Source: Diorhabda sublineata
Taxonomy: Eukaryota; Arthropoda; Insecta; Coleoptera; Chrysomelidae
Assembly: GCF_026230105.1 (NCBI RefSeq)
Contig: NC_079480.1
Coordinates: 7,110,488 to 7,174,487, forward strand
Direction: 5' to 3'
DNA: 64,000 nt
In this document: positions 22,396 to 34,157 of the stretch, piece by piece
Layout of the letters: each line of letters starts with the position of its first letter
Numbering within the stretch: the first letter of the stretch is position 1
Program-made: the position numbers and the translations under genes
The notes under the pieces: model-generated
The model's input: only the letters and a program-made list of their open reading frames with translations
What the model was told of the DNA's origin: nothing
Databases searched by the model: none

Positions 22396-23179
22396 AATAT
22401 TTGTTTTTATTTTTTCATGTTAATATTAAATTTAGTTCATTTTTTGATTAAATTTAACTTAATACGGATCTCAACAACGACTTAATTCGATCAGTTTAAA
22501 ATGTCAGTTTAAGTAATTAGAATAATAAGTCTTTTGATGATTCGGAATCGGATGAATCAGATTATTTGTAACATAAATCGGATTAAAATAATCCGTGATA
22601 TATTGGAATGAATGGCTAGCATCAAAGCGTTCTTTGCAATATTTTGTTTTAATCAGTAGGAATATTATAAATCGACGCACAGATTGGTCAATGAATTGAT
22701 GTATTGCTAATTAGTCACAAATATGTTCGTAAACAACATTTTAATTAACATAGAGAACAAAATGCAGCAATAGTTTTTTATTAATGATAGTTTAGAGGTT
22801 GTCTCTTATAAGATTCATAAAAAAAAGATACTTACAATAATAGATAGAGACCAATCTTCCAAATCAATTACTATTGGAAACGATAATATACTAATATAAT
22901 TTCAGCCATCGAATATATGGCACCTATAAGTAAATTTTCCTTTGTTTGCAATTGGATATAGAGAAGGTGTCTCATGAATAATGACAACAATATTCAATTT
23001 TGTTATTGAATAATCACACAGAAAGAATGCCTTAATATTCATCGAATTCTATTGCAATGTATAGTAAAATTGTCACACTACATTTTCAAAATTTTCTTTA
23101 GTTTCTATTTTTTCCATGCAAGAATTTTGCCATGGATATTAATTAATACTTACAAAGTCCGGACTAAATACTAGATATG

Positions 23180-23450
23180 ATAGGAATTCAACAGCACCAA
23201 TTTCTTGCCCACTACACACTGATCATGGCGTCAACCGCTTTGAATGGAAGCAATAGAGGCTTTCAAAATGTGGGTTTATAGACTACTAATGGAATGATTC
23301 ATCATAGAAGGGAAAAAAGAAGGCAAACGCCCAAAAGGCAGATCTCCAATTAGATGAGTAGACCAAACAAAACATGAAACATGAAAACATGAAAACAACT
23401 GCTGAATCAGATAAAAATGGTGTCACTTCATCCTTTGAAGGATAATAGAT

Positions 23451-23490
<40 letters not shown>
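23180..23490 (+). pseudogene. RTE-like LINE 3' end with GA tail
   Basis: Translation reads EAFKMWVYRLLM, then EGKKEGKRPKGRSPIRWVDQ, the C-terminal (A/E)FE.W..RRML...I.GK..GKR..GR....W.D tail of RTE/craft-type LINEs. It runs into GATAGA and then a (GA)n tract at 23450-23488, probably the element's 3' tail. 5'-truncated. Confidence 0.55.
23450..23488 (+). repeat. (GA)n microsatellite
   Basis: Near-perfect dinucleotide run preceded by GATAGA units, at the end of the RTE-like fragment. Confidence 0.9.
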
Positions 23491-23493
<3 letters not shown>

Positions 23494-24203
23494 CATAGCC
23501 TTGTTGTAAGAGAACTCGCTTTAGGTTAACGAAACCTTCTTATATTTCTTCAAAAAAAACCTCATACATTTGCATCATATGTTCACTATATACTTCGGCA
23601 TTGGTATCTCGACCATCTGGAATTATTTAGAAGTACGCTCAACGCTCATAATTCTACAACAACAAGAATTGCCGTTTCATTGCGACAGATTCTGGTTTTT
23701 TCTCACAAGTAATTATGCATCAGTAAGACAAGGATCTATTTACAAACCTCCAATGGACGTTTCGCTTGAATCTCGATTAATTCGTGTGGCATTAGTCGAT
23801 TTTCATAGATCTCACCTGATGATTTTAATCCCGCGAATAAGCGCGTCAATAAGCGAAGATAGAATAATTAGAAGGTGAAGCATTTGTACTGTTTGAAAAA
23901 TTGGTCTGTGAGACCCTCTGTAGTATCAAATAATCACAACACACCTGTCTCAAGAATATTTATCTGGAAGACGAATTTATTTTGATATTTCGTGATAGAT
24001 GTAACCAGTATTGGTGTAATGGATTAATCGTTAACCTTAATATCATATTCTTTTATATTACCAGATTATACTCTATTTAAGCAAGCTTGTGGAAAGAATT
24101 CTTACTACTTATTCTCTGAATAATGAGAACTCAAAAAAACGTTGAATAATTCCGATTGCTGGAAAAAATTTCGCAGCTATAAACAATAGTCTCCGTCCAT
24201 TGA

Positions 24204-24560
24204 TCAATTAGATTTTGAAATAGCGTCAATATTCAAGTAGGGTCTTATTGAGCTGATAATTTTTATAACCTCTTGATCTTGTACACCAATTTTGGCCAAT
24301 CGACTAACCGCGGTCGATCTATTAAAGTGACTGCAATTTTTTTCCTTAGTATTCAATCCAATCGCTTCAACAGACGATTTTGTTAAATTTTGAGTCAACT
24401 TTTTTCCAATGGGCATATTATCATACCAGAGATTATTTTCGTATTTCCAGTAACAGTAATTTTGGAATTTGGGCTCCTTTTTGACACCAAGTTTACAAAT
24501 AATCTGACAGGAAAAACTTCATTTTGGTTGTTTTCTATCAAAATTTCTTTTAGTACACAT
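24204..24560 (-). pseudogene. Tyrosine-recombinase C-terminus (Crypton/KIAA1958-like)
   Basis: Minus-strand frame reads MPIGKKLTQNLTKSSVEAIG, then CSHFNRSTAVSRLAKIGVQD, then QEVIKIISSIRPYLNID. The pattern H..RST.VS.LAK.GV..QE.IKI.GH....L.PYL..D is the catalytic box 2 region of DUF3504-type tyrosine recombinases. The HxxR arrangement is kept as HFNR. The expected GH is lost (IISS), so it is inactive. A matching N-terminal part of this family is at 55755-56090. Confidence 0.5.
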
Positions 24561-25419
24561 CTTTGAACCTCCTTGGCAATTTGTTATAGAACCAAAGCTG
24601 TTTCGTTCGATACAAGAAAAGTCATTCGAGGTAGCAGCATCTAATTCTACCAGGGCTATGTGATGGAATTTCCAATGCAGCCCTTCAGGGTTTCTTCATT
24701 TCATTAATGTATCATTTTCGTTATTTATACGGAACTTAATGCTGTTGAACTGAGTTTCAGTGATCTTATTGTATAGAATCGCAAGCAGCTCGCGCTTTTC
24801 AAATATAACACTTTTAAATGGGTCGATAATAGCTTTCATTTCTTTATATTTTCCTTTTAAGAGCTTACTTGTTAGGTTTTACATGGTTTTGACCGTATAT
24901 TCTTCAATTTTTTCATCATCTTTCATTCTCATGTTCAGAGCCCACTCCTTAAAAATCAACATCAATTTTTTCACCGCCCACTTTCTATCATTTTAAAAGT
25001 CCATAAAAGATTTGCATGCAAATTTTCCACTGCAAACAGTATTTTTTCGTATGTTTGATTGTAAAATTCCATTGATATTCTCGTATTCCAACCAAATCGT
25101 GACGTTTTGAAATAATAAATATTTGGAACGTCAAAATTGGAATAAATCAATATGTATCCATGACAACGTGATAAAGTGAAAATAACCCATGGATCTGTTT
25201 TCAATATAATGTACTGATTGGTTGTATTCAATCATATGACTTCGAATTAATTGATTTCATTGGATTGGTGCCAAAAACAAAACAAAGATGATTTCTAGAT
25301 ATTTATACGGTGTGAAACAGCCAAAAAGAATACATTCGTCAATAAATGAATGAGGGCTTGTTGAAACAAACGCTAGGACACGTCTTTTTGTTTTTTTAAA
25401 CAAACATTTGTAAAAAAAT

Positions 25420-26210
25420 TATAGGGTGTGTCATGTGAACGTGGCCGCAACCAACTTGTTTATTTTAAGTGCAACTCATGTACATTGTTCATTTTCTTTC
25501 TATTATCCAGAACATAATTCATCTACAATGTCCTACACCTTTCTTCAATTCATCGGAAATAATAAGTGTTTTCAGATTTATTACAAAAAGTAAATTACGT
25601 GCACTATATTATTACACCTTGTACTGAAAAAAAAATAATTAGTATCAATTATTTCTTAACAGTTTGCAAAAAAACATAAAAACCTCAATGTCAATCTAGA
25701 AGATGTTCTAAATGCTCGCCGCGAACCTCTTGGCATCTTGGCAATGTGCTGATCCAATGAGAAACTATATAATATTCACAGGAAATTGTGGGTTTGCTGG
25801 ATCAGGATATAAGTTTGTCAAAGCTAGGACGCCATTATTTTGAAGTAGTTCTAATATTCAGCTCTATTCAAGTTGCCATAAATGGAAAAGGGACCCATGA
25901 CATGATTTCCAACTTTTCCTGTCTCAAAAAATTAACTTTTTTAGGATATTGCGTATGTTAGTCCCTCATCCAGAGAAGATTCTCACTGGACCATTTTCGA
26001 TAATTTTGATAACTAAATTGACCGTGAAGTTTAAATGAGCTCTCGTCAGGAAACAAAACATCTAACTCGACCAGAATAATGTGTGTTTTCTTAAAACTCA
26101 AGGCAATCTAATTTTGTATCACTAGTTACTGCATTGGGAGTTACGTTCTGTCTGCCTTAAATGACCAAGCAAGCGAAATTCGGAATGGAATGGAAATAAA
26201 TAAGCAGCTT
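25420..26210 (-). pseudogene. Tc1/mariner-type DDE transposase, internally deleted
   Basis: Minus-strand frames give FPDESSFKLHGQF, WSSENLLWMRD, HTQYPKKVNFL, then LYPDPANPQ and the C-terminus LPRCQEVRGEHLEHLL. The order matches the HTQYPEK family. The segment with the second and third catalytic residues is missing or scrambled. A TATAGGGTGTGTCA-like end near 25422 resembles the ACAGGGTG termini seen elsewhere in the window. Confidence 0.5.
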
Positions 26211-26289
26211 CCATTTGTGTCCGTGTTTTATCTCCATAACCACTCATTTATCATACGATGACACGACATAGTCTATAGTACTAGAACTA

Positions 26290-26850
26290 TTCTAATTATT
26301 CCGGTTAGTGCCGTTATTTGCATAACCATACCACAAGAATCAAAAATTGACTGAAGACATTCTTGACCAGCATACACACTGAAATAATTAATATTGAGTG
26401 CGCCACATAGAATTAGAGGTAAGGACTCCAGTAAGGTCGGTAGTTTGTGAAAGAAAGTATTCAGACATTTACAGGTGCTCTGTAAATACAAACAATATGG
26501 AGGACATAAGTCTTATGGTAGATGATAGAAAATTCGTCCTCTGTGCAACAAAACCTGCATTATCTGCTATGCTTAGCGTCTTCAGGTGTTTGTTGAGGCG
26601 ACAGTACCCCCATAGAACTCCTGTTAGTATTCGTAGATTGTTCTTACTTATTAATTACTACATTCTGCAGTTTTTGCTTGTCTCAGCCTTTGTAGGTTGT
26701 TCCGATAATTGGTTTTATTCCCATCTACCTTCTCTTCTAGTAATTTTTGCTTTGTAGTTAATACCATAGAAGGGTTCAGGTCTGCCCCCGCTTTGGCGAG
26801 CTTATCAACTATTTCATTTCCTTTCGCTCCGGTGTATCTCGGTGTACCTC
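26290..26850 (-). pseudogene. LINE fragments: RNase H tail and endonuclease-like piece
   Basis: Minus strand from 26850: TGAKGNEIVDKLAKAGADLN, the last RNase H motif (G.E..D.LAR.G) of RNase H-bearing retroelements, then NNLRILTGVL, CRLNKHLKTLSIADNAG and CRFCCTEDE in other frames, the zinc-finger-like tail. Closer to 26290, NTFFHKLPTLLESLPLILCG with LNINYF resembles an AP-endonuclease LILCGDFNI motif whose catalytic D is changed to A. The two pieces are in the wrong order for one element, so they come from two insertions or a rearrangement. Confidence 0.5.
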
Positions 26851-27089
26851 AATGAGATGAATTAGTTCTATTGAATATGGCTACTGTGGTTCAGTTTTTG
26901 ACAAAAACAGGCTCATTATTATCTAACCAATATTCAGTGATGGCAAAAATTTCTGGAAAATTGAGATACAGTTCATCTGTGTTCTTGTCTTAGAGATTAA
27001 ATATTAATCAGAAGCAGGCCGAGAATGCTATCGTTATCTTTCAGAGGGTGCTTGCTTCACTGATTTTAACTAAAAATTTTCACTTTCAC

Positions 27090-27400
27090 CTAGAGAGCTT
27101 TTAGAATAATATTTGTTGTGGCCTTCCTCAATTTTTTGAAGCTGTAGGCATTTCTCCGATAAAAAGAAATACCAGAAAGATCTGTTACAAATTCGGCTGA
27201 ACCAATACCATACGCGTTGTGGAAACGATAATAAAACTCACGTAAGGAATCCACGTCGCTGGGGGCTCCCTCTGATACTAGCATTAGTTTGATGTTGGTA
27301 TTCATGTGCGTATTCGTATTAGAACGTCTAAGTCTTATACGTTGTGAGAAATTATCGTATTTCATATTTGACAAGAACCAAAACACGCCTTAATGTTTTG
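27090..27400 (-). other. Unidentified open frame, intron 1
   Basis: A 98-codon open frame contains NTHMNTNIKLMLVSEGAPSD, VDSLREFYYRFHNAYGIGSA and EFVTDLSGISFYRRNAYSF. Composition is balanced and protein-like, unlike chance frames here, but I do not recognise the family. A transposon accessory ORF is the likeliest explanation. Confidence 0.3.
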
Positions 27401-27838
27401 TCTAAAATGTAAAATTGGGATACGATTTGCTCAATGGAATTACCGCAGTAATTTTGAGAAAATTGCACTCCTCTTATAGAAACTTCACGAAAATATTCAA
27501 CTTCAATTTAAAAAAAAATCCAAGTTTACCTAATCATAAAACTGTTATGGAAAATAACAGTTTATCAAGTTTATTATCACAACTCGGTTATTTTATATGA
27601 TTTCATATAATTTATAGTCACAGAGATGATATATTGAAGTTATAAATTAGATAAAAATGATACAAATACTTTTAAAAAATATATAGTTATACTGAATTTG
27701 AATTTTCTCAGTATAGACATATTTATTTTATTGAAAAGGCGTAATTCGTATTCCTCTCACATAAGGTCGATAAAAAATTGTGTAAAGAGGTTTAGCAAGA
27801 GACAGCTTATTGAAATTCCCAGTGGATCCTTATTTACT

Positions 27839-27900
27839 GCTGGCAATTTTCCTGAAATTTATTTTTCAATGTTCCTGGAAGTCCACGTTATGATATTCAA
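27839..27900 (+). other. Rh-signature-like motif on the strand opposite to Rh50
   Basis: Plus-strand frame reads SMFLEVHVMIF, matching 8 of 10 residues of the exon 2 motif MFQDVHVMIF, with about 23 of 30 bases identical. Similarity does not continue on either side beyond a few residues. It lies in Rh50 intron 1 in inverted orientation. It could be a decayed inverted duplication of exon 2, or coincidence. Confidence 0.25.
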
Positions 27901-28407
27901 CAAAAATCGGCTGAAATAACATTTCATGAAAGAAAGGAGTATTTTCTAAATATGTAATAAGCAATATACGTCGACTTCATGTTGCATTATATGAATTTAT
28001 CATTGAGCTGATAATTCACTAACTTCTTATTAATCTTAATGGGCATCTCACTATTTTTCCAAAATATAGTATCATAAACAAGGGCTGCTTGAGATAAGAT
28101 TTTGTAACTTATTTTTGAAAATGAGAGTAGCTTATTATTTTATTTGTCATAATTTGCTTAATAAAACAACAGTTTACTATAAATACATTGAATATGCCTT
28201 TTTTCAATATAGTGAATATTTTTATTTTTTTTTCAGTTAATTCTTAGGATGTATTACTACACCAAAAAATATATTTTGATGAAAACAACCATTACAACGC
28301 AGTTTGGGTTCGAGAAAGGTGATGGTTATTGAAACAAATATAATTTCAAATTCAAATGGAAAAAAATGATTACAAATATTACAAACAAAATACATGAAAG
28401 GGCAAAA

Positions 28408-29145
28408 TTAGAGAGAGAAAGAGAAAGAGAGAGGAGAGAGAGAGAGAAATGCTTCATTCTCAAAAAATTGTTATAATTTGTAGATAAAAGCTTGTAAAAT
28501 GTGAAGAACATACATACAAATTTTCATTGGCAAGTGATCATACATTTTTTTTACATTGTAAAATATTGAGCCATTAACTAATTCTGAATGGAGAATAGGT
28601 AGGTAAAGGTCGTGCTCCGCGTTCCTAAGTGCAATGGTCTTTCTGAAATTGGAAAAGCGTGCTTATGAATTAGGCAATTGCATTCAAAGAAAAATAAGGA
28701 GAGAAATGTCATAATTTTTAATCAAAGAAGTACCGGCAGTGAGCCTTGCTGTTTTGCCCGAGTAAATATCTAACAGCTCTCTTTTGTACTCGTAGTTTGA
28801 AGATTCGCTCATTTTGAGTCGCACCACACGTACCCCATACGGGCATAATGGAGATGCGACTCAATAAGAGCATAATAGACCGTGAGGAAGGTGAATAACT
28901 TTAGTTCTTTGGAAACTGATCTCAGCGCAAAACAAGAAAAACTTATTTTTTAGATAAGGCGTAACTCCCCTTTCAAGGAATTGTCCACAACCAGCCCTAA
29001 AAATTTTACAGATTCAACGACGTCAATTGTGTTGTAATTTAATAAAAAAGGTTGCAATGTATTTTTTTATGGTAAAACTTTGGTCTTAAAAACGTTGAGA
29101 CAGAGAAGATTAGAATCGCACCATGATTTAAGGTATCCATTCCTG
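28408..29145 (-). pseudogene. CR1/jockey-like LINE, 3' part, copy 3
   Basis: Minus-strand order: WCDSNLLCLNVFKTK, VKFLGLVVDNSLKG, KISFSCFALRSVSKELKLF, LTVYYALIESHLHYA, then the non-coding 3' end ...GAATGAAGCATTTCTCTCT running into a CT-rich tract (GA-rich on the plus strand, 28408-28448). This is the longest copy of the family seen at 3990 and 5316, and it extends further into the RT palm. Several frameshifts are present. Confidence 0.65.
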
Positions 29146-29149
29146 AGAT

Positions 29150-30225
29150 ATGACCCACGGCCGTTCTTAGTTGCCTACCCGATACGTAGTTGAAAACTGA
29201 TATTTACTTATATTGAATAATATTAATAGATAGTTAATCTGTTAGGAAACTTAATGTTTCAACCTTCAAATTATTTGATAGGCGCCAAATGCAAGAACTA
29301 TGTAAAAACTTGACTTCTATCCGCTGAAATCTTGGAAATGTAAGAAGTGCGCTCGCATAAGTAAGACGCCGAAAACATATTTTAGTAATTTACCATTAAA
29401 AGTGAGGGTGGGTAAATCAATCGGAAGCTGCGGATCATTTCAATTTTCTAAAAGAGAGATTTCCATTTTCAAAAAACCAGTATAACCGTAAAAACTTCTT
29501 TCATATTATGTTCAAATTGACTTTCATTCGTTTCTGTATAAGTTAAATCGATTGTAGTCTACTGGTTAGATCATTAACAGAAACTAACGATAAGTTGAAT
29601 CAAATTTATCAACTTTCCCCTTCCTTTTTTAGCAAATTCGATTTTCTCGACTCGCTCTTGGACTAATTTAATTTTGTGAAGATGGTCTTTGTGTTAATAT
29701 AACACACGCACATCTTATACGAGAAGTGTCTACGTGATTTCTAGATACTGGTCATGCTCAATTTAGAATCGAATGGAATATTCCAGACATAGAAGATTTA
29801 TAATCCCTAGAAAACAAAGAATATTTTATATTATTTCTATTGTATTCGATTTTCTTCTGACATCAAATTGGTCTAATTATTTCTATTAACTTCAAAAAAA
29901 AAATATAAATAGCGACTTGCTAAGACACAGTATCAAAATCTACTAATTTCTTTAAACAAATTTTACTTGATTTGAATTGAAAGTTCGTGAGCGGTTCTAA
30001 ATCTTTCTGTACCCAAGTTTTCTTTTATATGGATTGAAAATTTTGATTCCAATCTACTTAGTTTCATTATGTCACGGTCGTTACGATTGATTTTGAAAAC
30101 TCGGTTTCTGTTAGTGTACGTAGTTAGCAAATTAACATAAACTGGAATAGTCTTAAGAGCTGAAAGCATAACGATGATAAAAAATAATGCAGTTGTACCA
30201 AAAATGTAAGTATGAGGCTAGTAAT
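29150..30225. other. Rh50 intron 1, no gene assigned
   Basis: AT-rich. The minus frame 30169-29963 (containing NRVFKINRNDRDIMKLSRLE) is open, but I do not recognise it and it lacks convincing splice sites. No transposon motif was seen. Confidence 0.35.
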
Positions 30226-30229
30226 GAAT

Positions 30230-30850
30230 TATATTGATTCCCCATCCTATAACATAGCAGTTTTTATTAACAAGTAATTAACGCCAATAACCACGACGTT
30301 TGTACACAATGTAAAAAACGCATATGAAGTGAAATCAAGAAAAGATATACCAATGGTTATATTTTGATATCTTTAGACGTAGCATCGCTTTTTACTAAAA
30401 TATCTACAATTTTAGTAAATAACGTCATTAAAAACACTGAAGATACATATCGGCATACACTGATATACAGTACAATGTGATAATATAATTAATTGATTAC
30501 TTATTTGGATCCAGCTACTTTTCTTTTAATGACAGACTCTACAAACAACTAGAAGGGACAGCCATGGGAAATCCTCTTAGCCCAATTTTGGTAAATTTGG
30601 TAATGACCGATCTGCTTTTTTTAAAACTACCCTTTCCAGTTAATTTCCTCAAAATGTATGTTGATGATTACATTTTAGTCATTCCAAAGCAACAAATTGA
30701 TCAATTAAATAATAAATTAAAGGGAAACTTGAATCTAATAACTTGGCTCAACTGTTTTATACTAATTTTCTCACCAATAAACCTTCTCCCGCGAAAATTA
30801 ATTCCAGCGGGAAAAAACTTCTTTGCGGAAATCTTCACATTCATCCATTG
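30230..30850 (+). pseudogene. Penelope-like reverse transcriptase fragment
   Basis: Frames give ISLDVASLFTKIST (motif with D..SLFT), SYFSFNDRLYKQLEGTAMGN, PLSPILVNLVM, LPFPVNFLKMYVDDYILVIP (catalytic YVDD) and QQIDQLNNKLKGNLNLITW. This is the palm of the Penelope/telomerase-like RT class. After about 30745 the sequence jumps to a non-coding segment also present at 12200-12250 (ACTGTTTTATACTAA...), so the RT is internally truncated. Confidence 0.7.
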
Positions 30851-30904
30851 ACTACTAAACTATAGAGTGGGCTGTGAAACAGGTGAATCAAGTAATTAGA
30901 TTTT

Positions 30905-30960
30905 ACATTCAGTCTATGAAGACGAAACTTGGTTATCGAAACGCGCGTCAGACATTGTAG
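30905..30960 (+). ncRNA. Hammerhead-like motif C (degenerate)
   Basis: Third member of the set: CAGTCT, core ATGAAGA (C3 changed to A), extra C, GAAAC/GTTATC stem II (one mismatch), GAAA, ACG/CGT stem III, GTC then AGAC. The core change predicts no cleavage. It lies between the RT and GIY-YIG parts of the Penelope-like remnant. The sequence downstream (GTGAGTGTTGGTGTAGTG) also matches the copy at 12590. Confidence 0.45.
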
Positions 30961-31119
30961 TTGTGAGTGTTGGTGTAGTGATGGCGTTGACAGTATATTT
31001 AGTATGAATATCGCCAACTGTTTTATAAATTCCAACGTAGGAGTGAGCGAATGGTAAATTATTGGTAAATTGGTTTTCGCTTTTCCAAACCTTCAGCTTC
31101 GGACCGACTCTTCAACTTT

Positions 31120-31770
31120 TATTTGAACCATCCTTGGAGACGTAAATTAAGGACAATGGAAGGACTTACACACGGGGTTAAACGTCTAAGTAGCCTTAAT
31201 TCTATACTGATAATAATAATGAAATCATACAAATACGGGTATGGTTACCCAAGAGAGCTGGTCAATGAAATTATAAATGAGAGCAATCATAACGTGATAA
31301 AGGTGCCTCGAAATGAAAATAAAATTTATTGTAAATTCCCGTACTCTAAAGGATTGTCGGAGAAACTTGTCAAATAATTTTGAGCTGGCATTCTACCCAA
31401 TGAACAAAGTAGTTGGCAACACATTCACACATATCAAAGACAAAACAACTAAACTCCAGCATTCTAATATGATTTAGAAAATAAAATGTTTAGACTGCAA
31501 TAAAAGTTACATTGGTATGACTAAACAGTATTTGAAATCCAGAATATACCATCATGAATATGATTGTCGAGAACTAAAAAAACAGCTCTGCCTCAACATC
31601 ATTCCAATCATGGCAACATTTTTAATTTTTATTATGTGAAAATTCTCGATATTGAACATAACTATGCAAAAAGAACCATCCACAAAATAATATACATAAA
31701 ACCCGTAATAACTGTACGGATTTGGCCAATTCTGCTGTTCAATATTACCATATTTTGCTAATAATTAGCA
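31120..31770 (+). pseudogene. Penelope-like element, linker and GIY-YIG endonuclease
   Basis: Frames give YGYPRELVNEIINES, IKVPRNENKIYCKFPYSKGL, ELAFYPMNKVVGNTFTHIKD, IKCLDCNKSYIGMTKQYLKS (CxxC insert and YIG with R), then HEYDC, LPQHHSNHGNIFNF and VKILDIEHNYAKRTI. This is the usual RT-distal domain order of Penelope-like ORFs. A stop replaces the residue before IKC, and one or two frameshifts are present. Confidence 0.7.
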
Positions 31771-31899
31771 TAATTCCAACAGTTTTCACCGTTAACTTTC
31801 CATTTTTTGCATTTGTGAAATTTTTTCTGAAATTTTTAAGATTATGTTTCACGAGAAAAGAAGTGTTACAAATGCCCCACTAAAATATAAGACGTAGAT

Positions 31900-32260
31900 T
31901 TGCTCCAAAATATGTAATTGTGGGGACTCGATTTTCGAAACATTTAAACTTTTCAGAAGCAATATGTGACAAATTGAATAAAAAAACGACAGAATCTTCA
32001 GCGATATACTGAAGAAGATATTATCAGTACTATTAATGAAGTACTGAATAAAAATAAAACTTGTAGACAAGCATATCAATCATAAAATATACCTACTGCT
32101 GTTATATTCCACCGAATCAAAAGCAAAAAAATCAGATTACCATCATGGGTGTAGGATGCCGTCCAGTTCTGCCTATAGATTTAGAAAAGATTGTAGCAAA
32201 TTCTCCAGTAATTGTCATTGAAGACCCTTGAAAACAAAATTCCTCTACACAATTGGTATT
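31900..32260 (+). pseudogene. pogo/Tigger-like transposase, N-terminal fragment
   Basis: Interrupted frames read YINEVLNKNKTCRQAYQSYN-like sequence, then IPTAVIFHRIKSKKIRLPSW, then VGCRPVLPIDLEKIVANSP. This matches a psq-type helix-turn-helix followed by the G.GR..VL....E..I linker of pogo-like transposases. The DDE part was not found. Confidence 0.45.
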
Positions 32261-32399
32261 TGCGCTAAATGGCAAGACACCCTAATTTCCCATTCAAAAA
32301 GCAGTAGCAATTGCAGAAAATTAGAAAGGATGCAGGTGATCCGTGTATATGATTATCATAATAAACCGGAAGCATTAGTTATGTAGATGTTGTGTAATC

Positions 32400-33030
32400 A
32401 TTCAACTAAAGCTAACTTTCCAATCAATATTCAAAAATAAATTTTCTCAGTTCTAATTGCACCAAATTTAACAAAACTTTATATTTCTGAGCAGAGGACA
32501 TAAATCCTTTTTTAAAAAGGTGCCTGTCCTTTTATTTCATATCTTTATTTGTTTTTTTTATGTGGTCCTTGAGGAACCCCGAATCGGTTTGTATTTAAAT
32601 TTTGTAAACACTATTCGAGTAATTTGTGGAAAAGAAAAACATCATCTAGAGTAATAGAAGTCTCACGTAGGGAACCTATCAAAGTTCTGGCTTAGCAGTA
32701 GACGCTTTTAATCTCTGTTCATTCATTCTGCTCAAGAGTTATGCTGTGGAGGTCCGTTGGGTATCGGCAAAGACCTTTTCCATCATCTGTGTATAACTAT
32801 ATTTGAAACCAATTGCGTTTAAATTCATTCAATGTCAAACACAATTCTGCACGGGGTAAATCTAAAGCTTTTAGACTCCATTCGATTTCTCTATGGATAT
32901 TTTATATATTCTTACTCTCAAGTCTACGGATGTTGATAAGTAATTTCAATATCCTATTATTTTTGTCGAGAACGATAGAATCTTCCACGCGCTTCGAATC
33001 TAGACTAGAACCTTCGTTAACCATATAAAA
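32400..33030. other. Rh50 intron 1, nothing assigned
   Basis: AT-rich with no recognisable coding motif. The last part (from about 33025) becomes richer in CG dinucleotides and probably starts the hAT remnant that follows. Confidence 0.35.
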
Positions 33031-33034
33031 TGAG

Positions 33035-33795
33035 TGAGTCGGCGTGACGTGAATCAGTTGAGTCGAGTAATCGAAGCGATACGGCGAACGCTTTTAATTG
33101 TACTGGAAAGTAGTGATTGTGAAGATATTGTGCATTTGTTTATGTCGTGCGCGCGCTTTATCCATAATTGTTGTGGCGAGACACTATGATACGAATCATA
33201 AGTCAAAATTCGATTGTTGTACTGAAAAAATGTCATCTTTAAAATCTAAACCTCAAGGTCAACAATCAATGTTTACTAAAGCTAATACAGTGTGCGAAGA
33301 TGTATTCAGAAATTCAAACCTTTGAAACAAAGTTGAGGCTATGGGAAAATCAGTTGAAAAATCAAACTTTAAAATCGTTTGGCACAGTGGATAAAAAAAA
33401 TGAATGAATATTCTTAGCTTCTGCAAAATTTGATTACGGAATTCAACAATCGTTTTGAGGACTTTCACAAATTGAATGAAATGGAATTCCTAATTTTCAA
33501 CAATCCATTCAATTTTGAAGCTTCACAGGAACCAGTTCACTTGCAAATGGAGTTGATAGATCTTCAATCGGACAATATTTTAAAAGAAAAATTCAATGAG
33601 ATTAACGCTCTTAAATTTTATACACAATATTTCCATAGTTTCGATAATTACCCGGAATTAAAAAAGCATGCAGCACGCATTCTCTGCTTGTTTGGTAGCA
33701 ACTATTTATGTGAGCAGATGCTTTCCGTCATGAAAATAAATAAGAACAAACATCGCACAAGACTTACGAATGAACATCTCCAATCAATTCTCTAA
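33035..33795 (+). pseudogene. hAT transposase, internally deleted; C-terminal dimerisation part
   Basis: After a CG-richer lead, MSSLKSKPQGQQSMFTKANT opens a frame that stops after about 31 codons. It is followed by FETKLRLWENQLKNQTLKSF and, at 33430-33795, a long frame ending ELKKHAARILCLFGSNYLCE, QMLSVMKINKNKHRTRLTNE, HLQSIL. The end is the hAT C-terminal domain (ZBED/GTF2IRD2-like: ...LFGSTYLCEQLFS.MK..KS..R..LT..HL). The RNase H-like catalytic core is deleted. Close to Rh50 exon 1, in intron 1. Confidence 0.65.
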
Positions 33796-34157
33796 ATAAC
33801 TACAACCAATATGATACTTGACATCAATGAGCTTGTCAAAAACAGGTATCTCGAGCTCAATATAATTACCTACAATCTTCTATAACTTTAATTTGATGTT
33901 TAACAACCGAATATTATATACTTATATATTATAATTATATAATAATTTAATAAATAAAATATTATAATAATTCAGTTCTATTTTTTTATTCTCAATCTGG
34001 TCCACCCCTCTACAAAATTGAGCTTGACACCTCTGTTCTACACTTTTTCAAAAACCACGGATATTGTATTTGATCATTTCGTGGAAAAATTCGATGTATT
34101 TTACTTAGCCATGTGATGCATTACTAATAATTTGCTACACTCCAGTTATGTACTCAC

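Noticed and set aside
26398..26757. 119-codon plus-strand frame
   Set aside because: Antisense of the minus-strand LINE RNase H tail; no recognisable domain.
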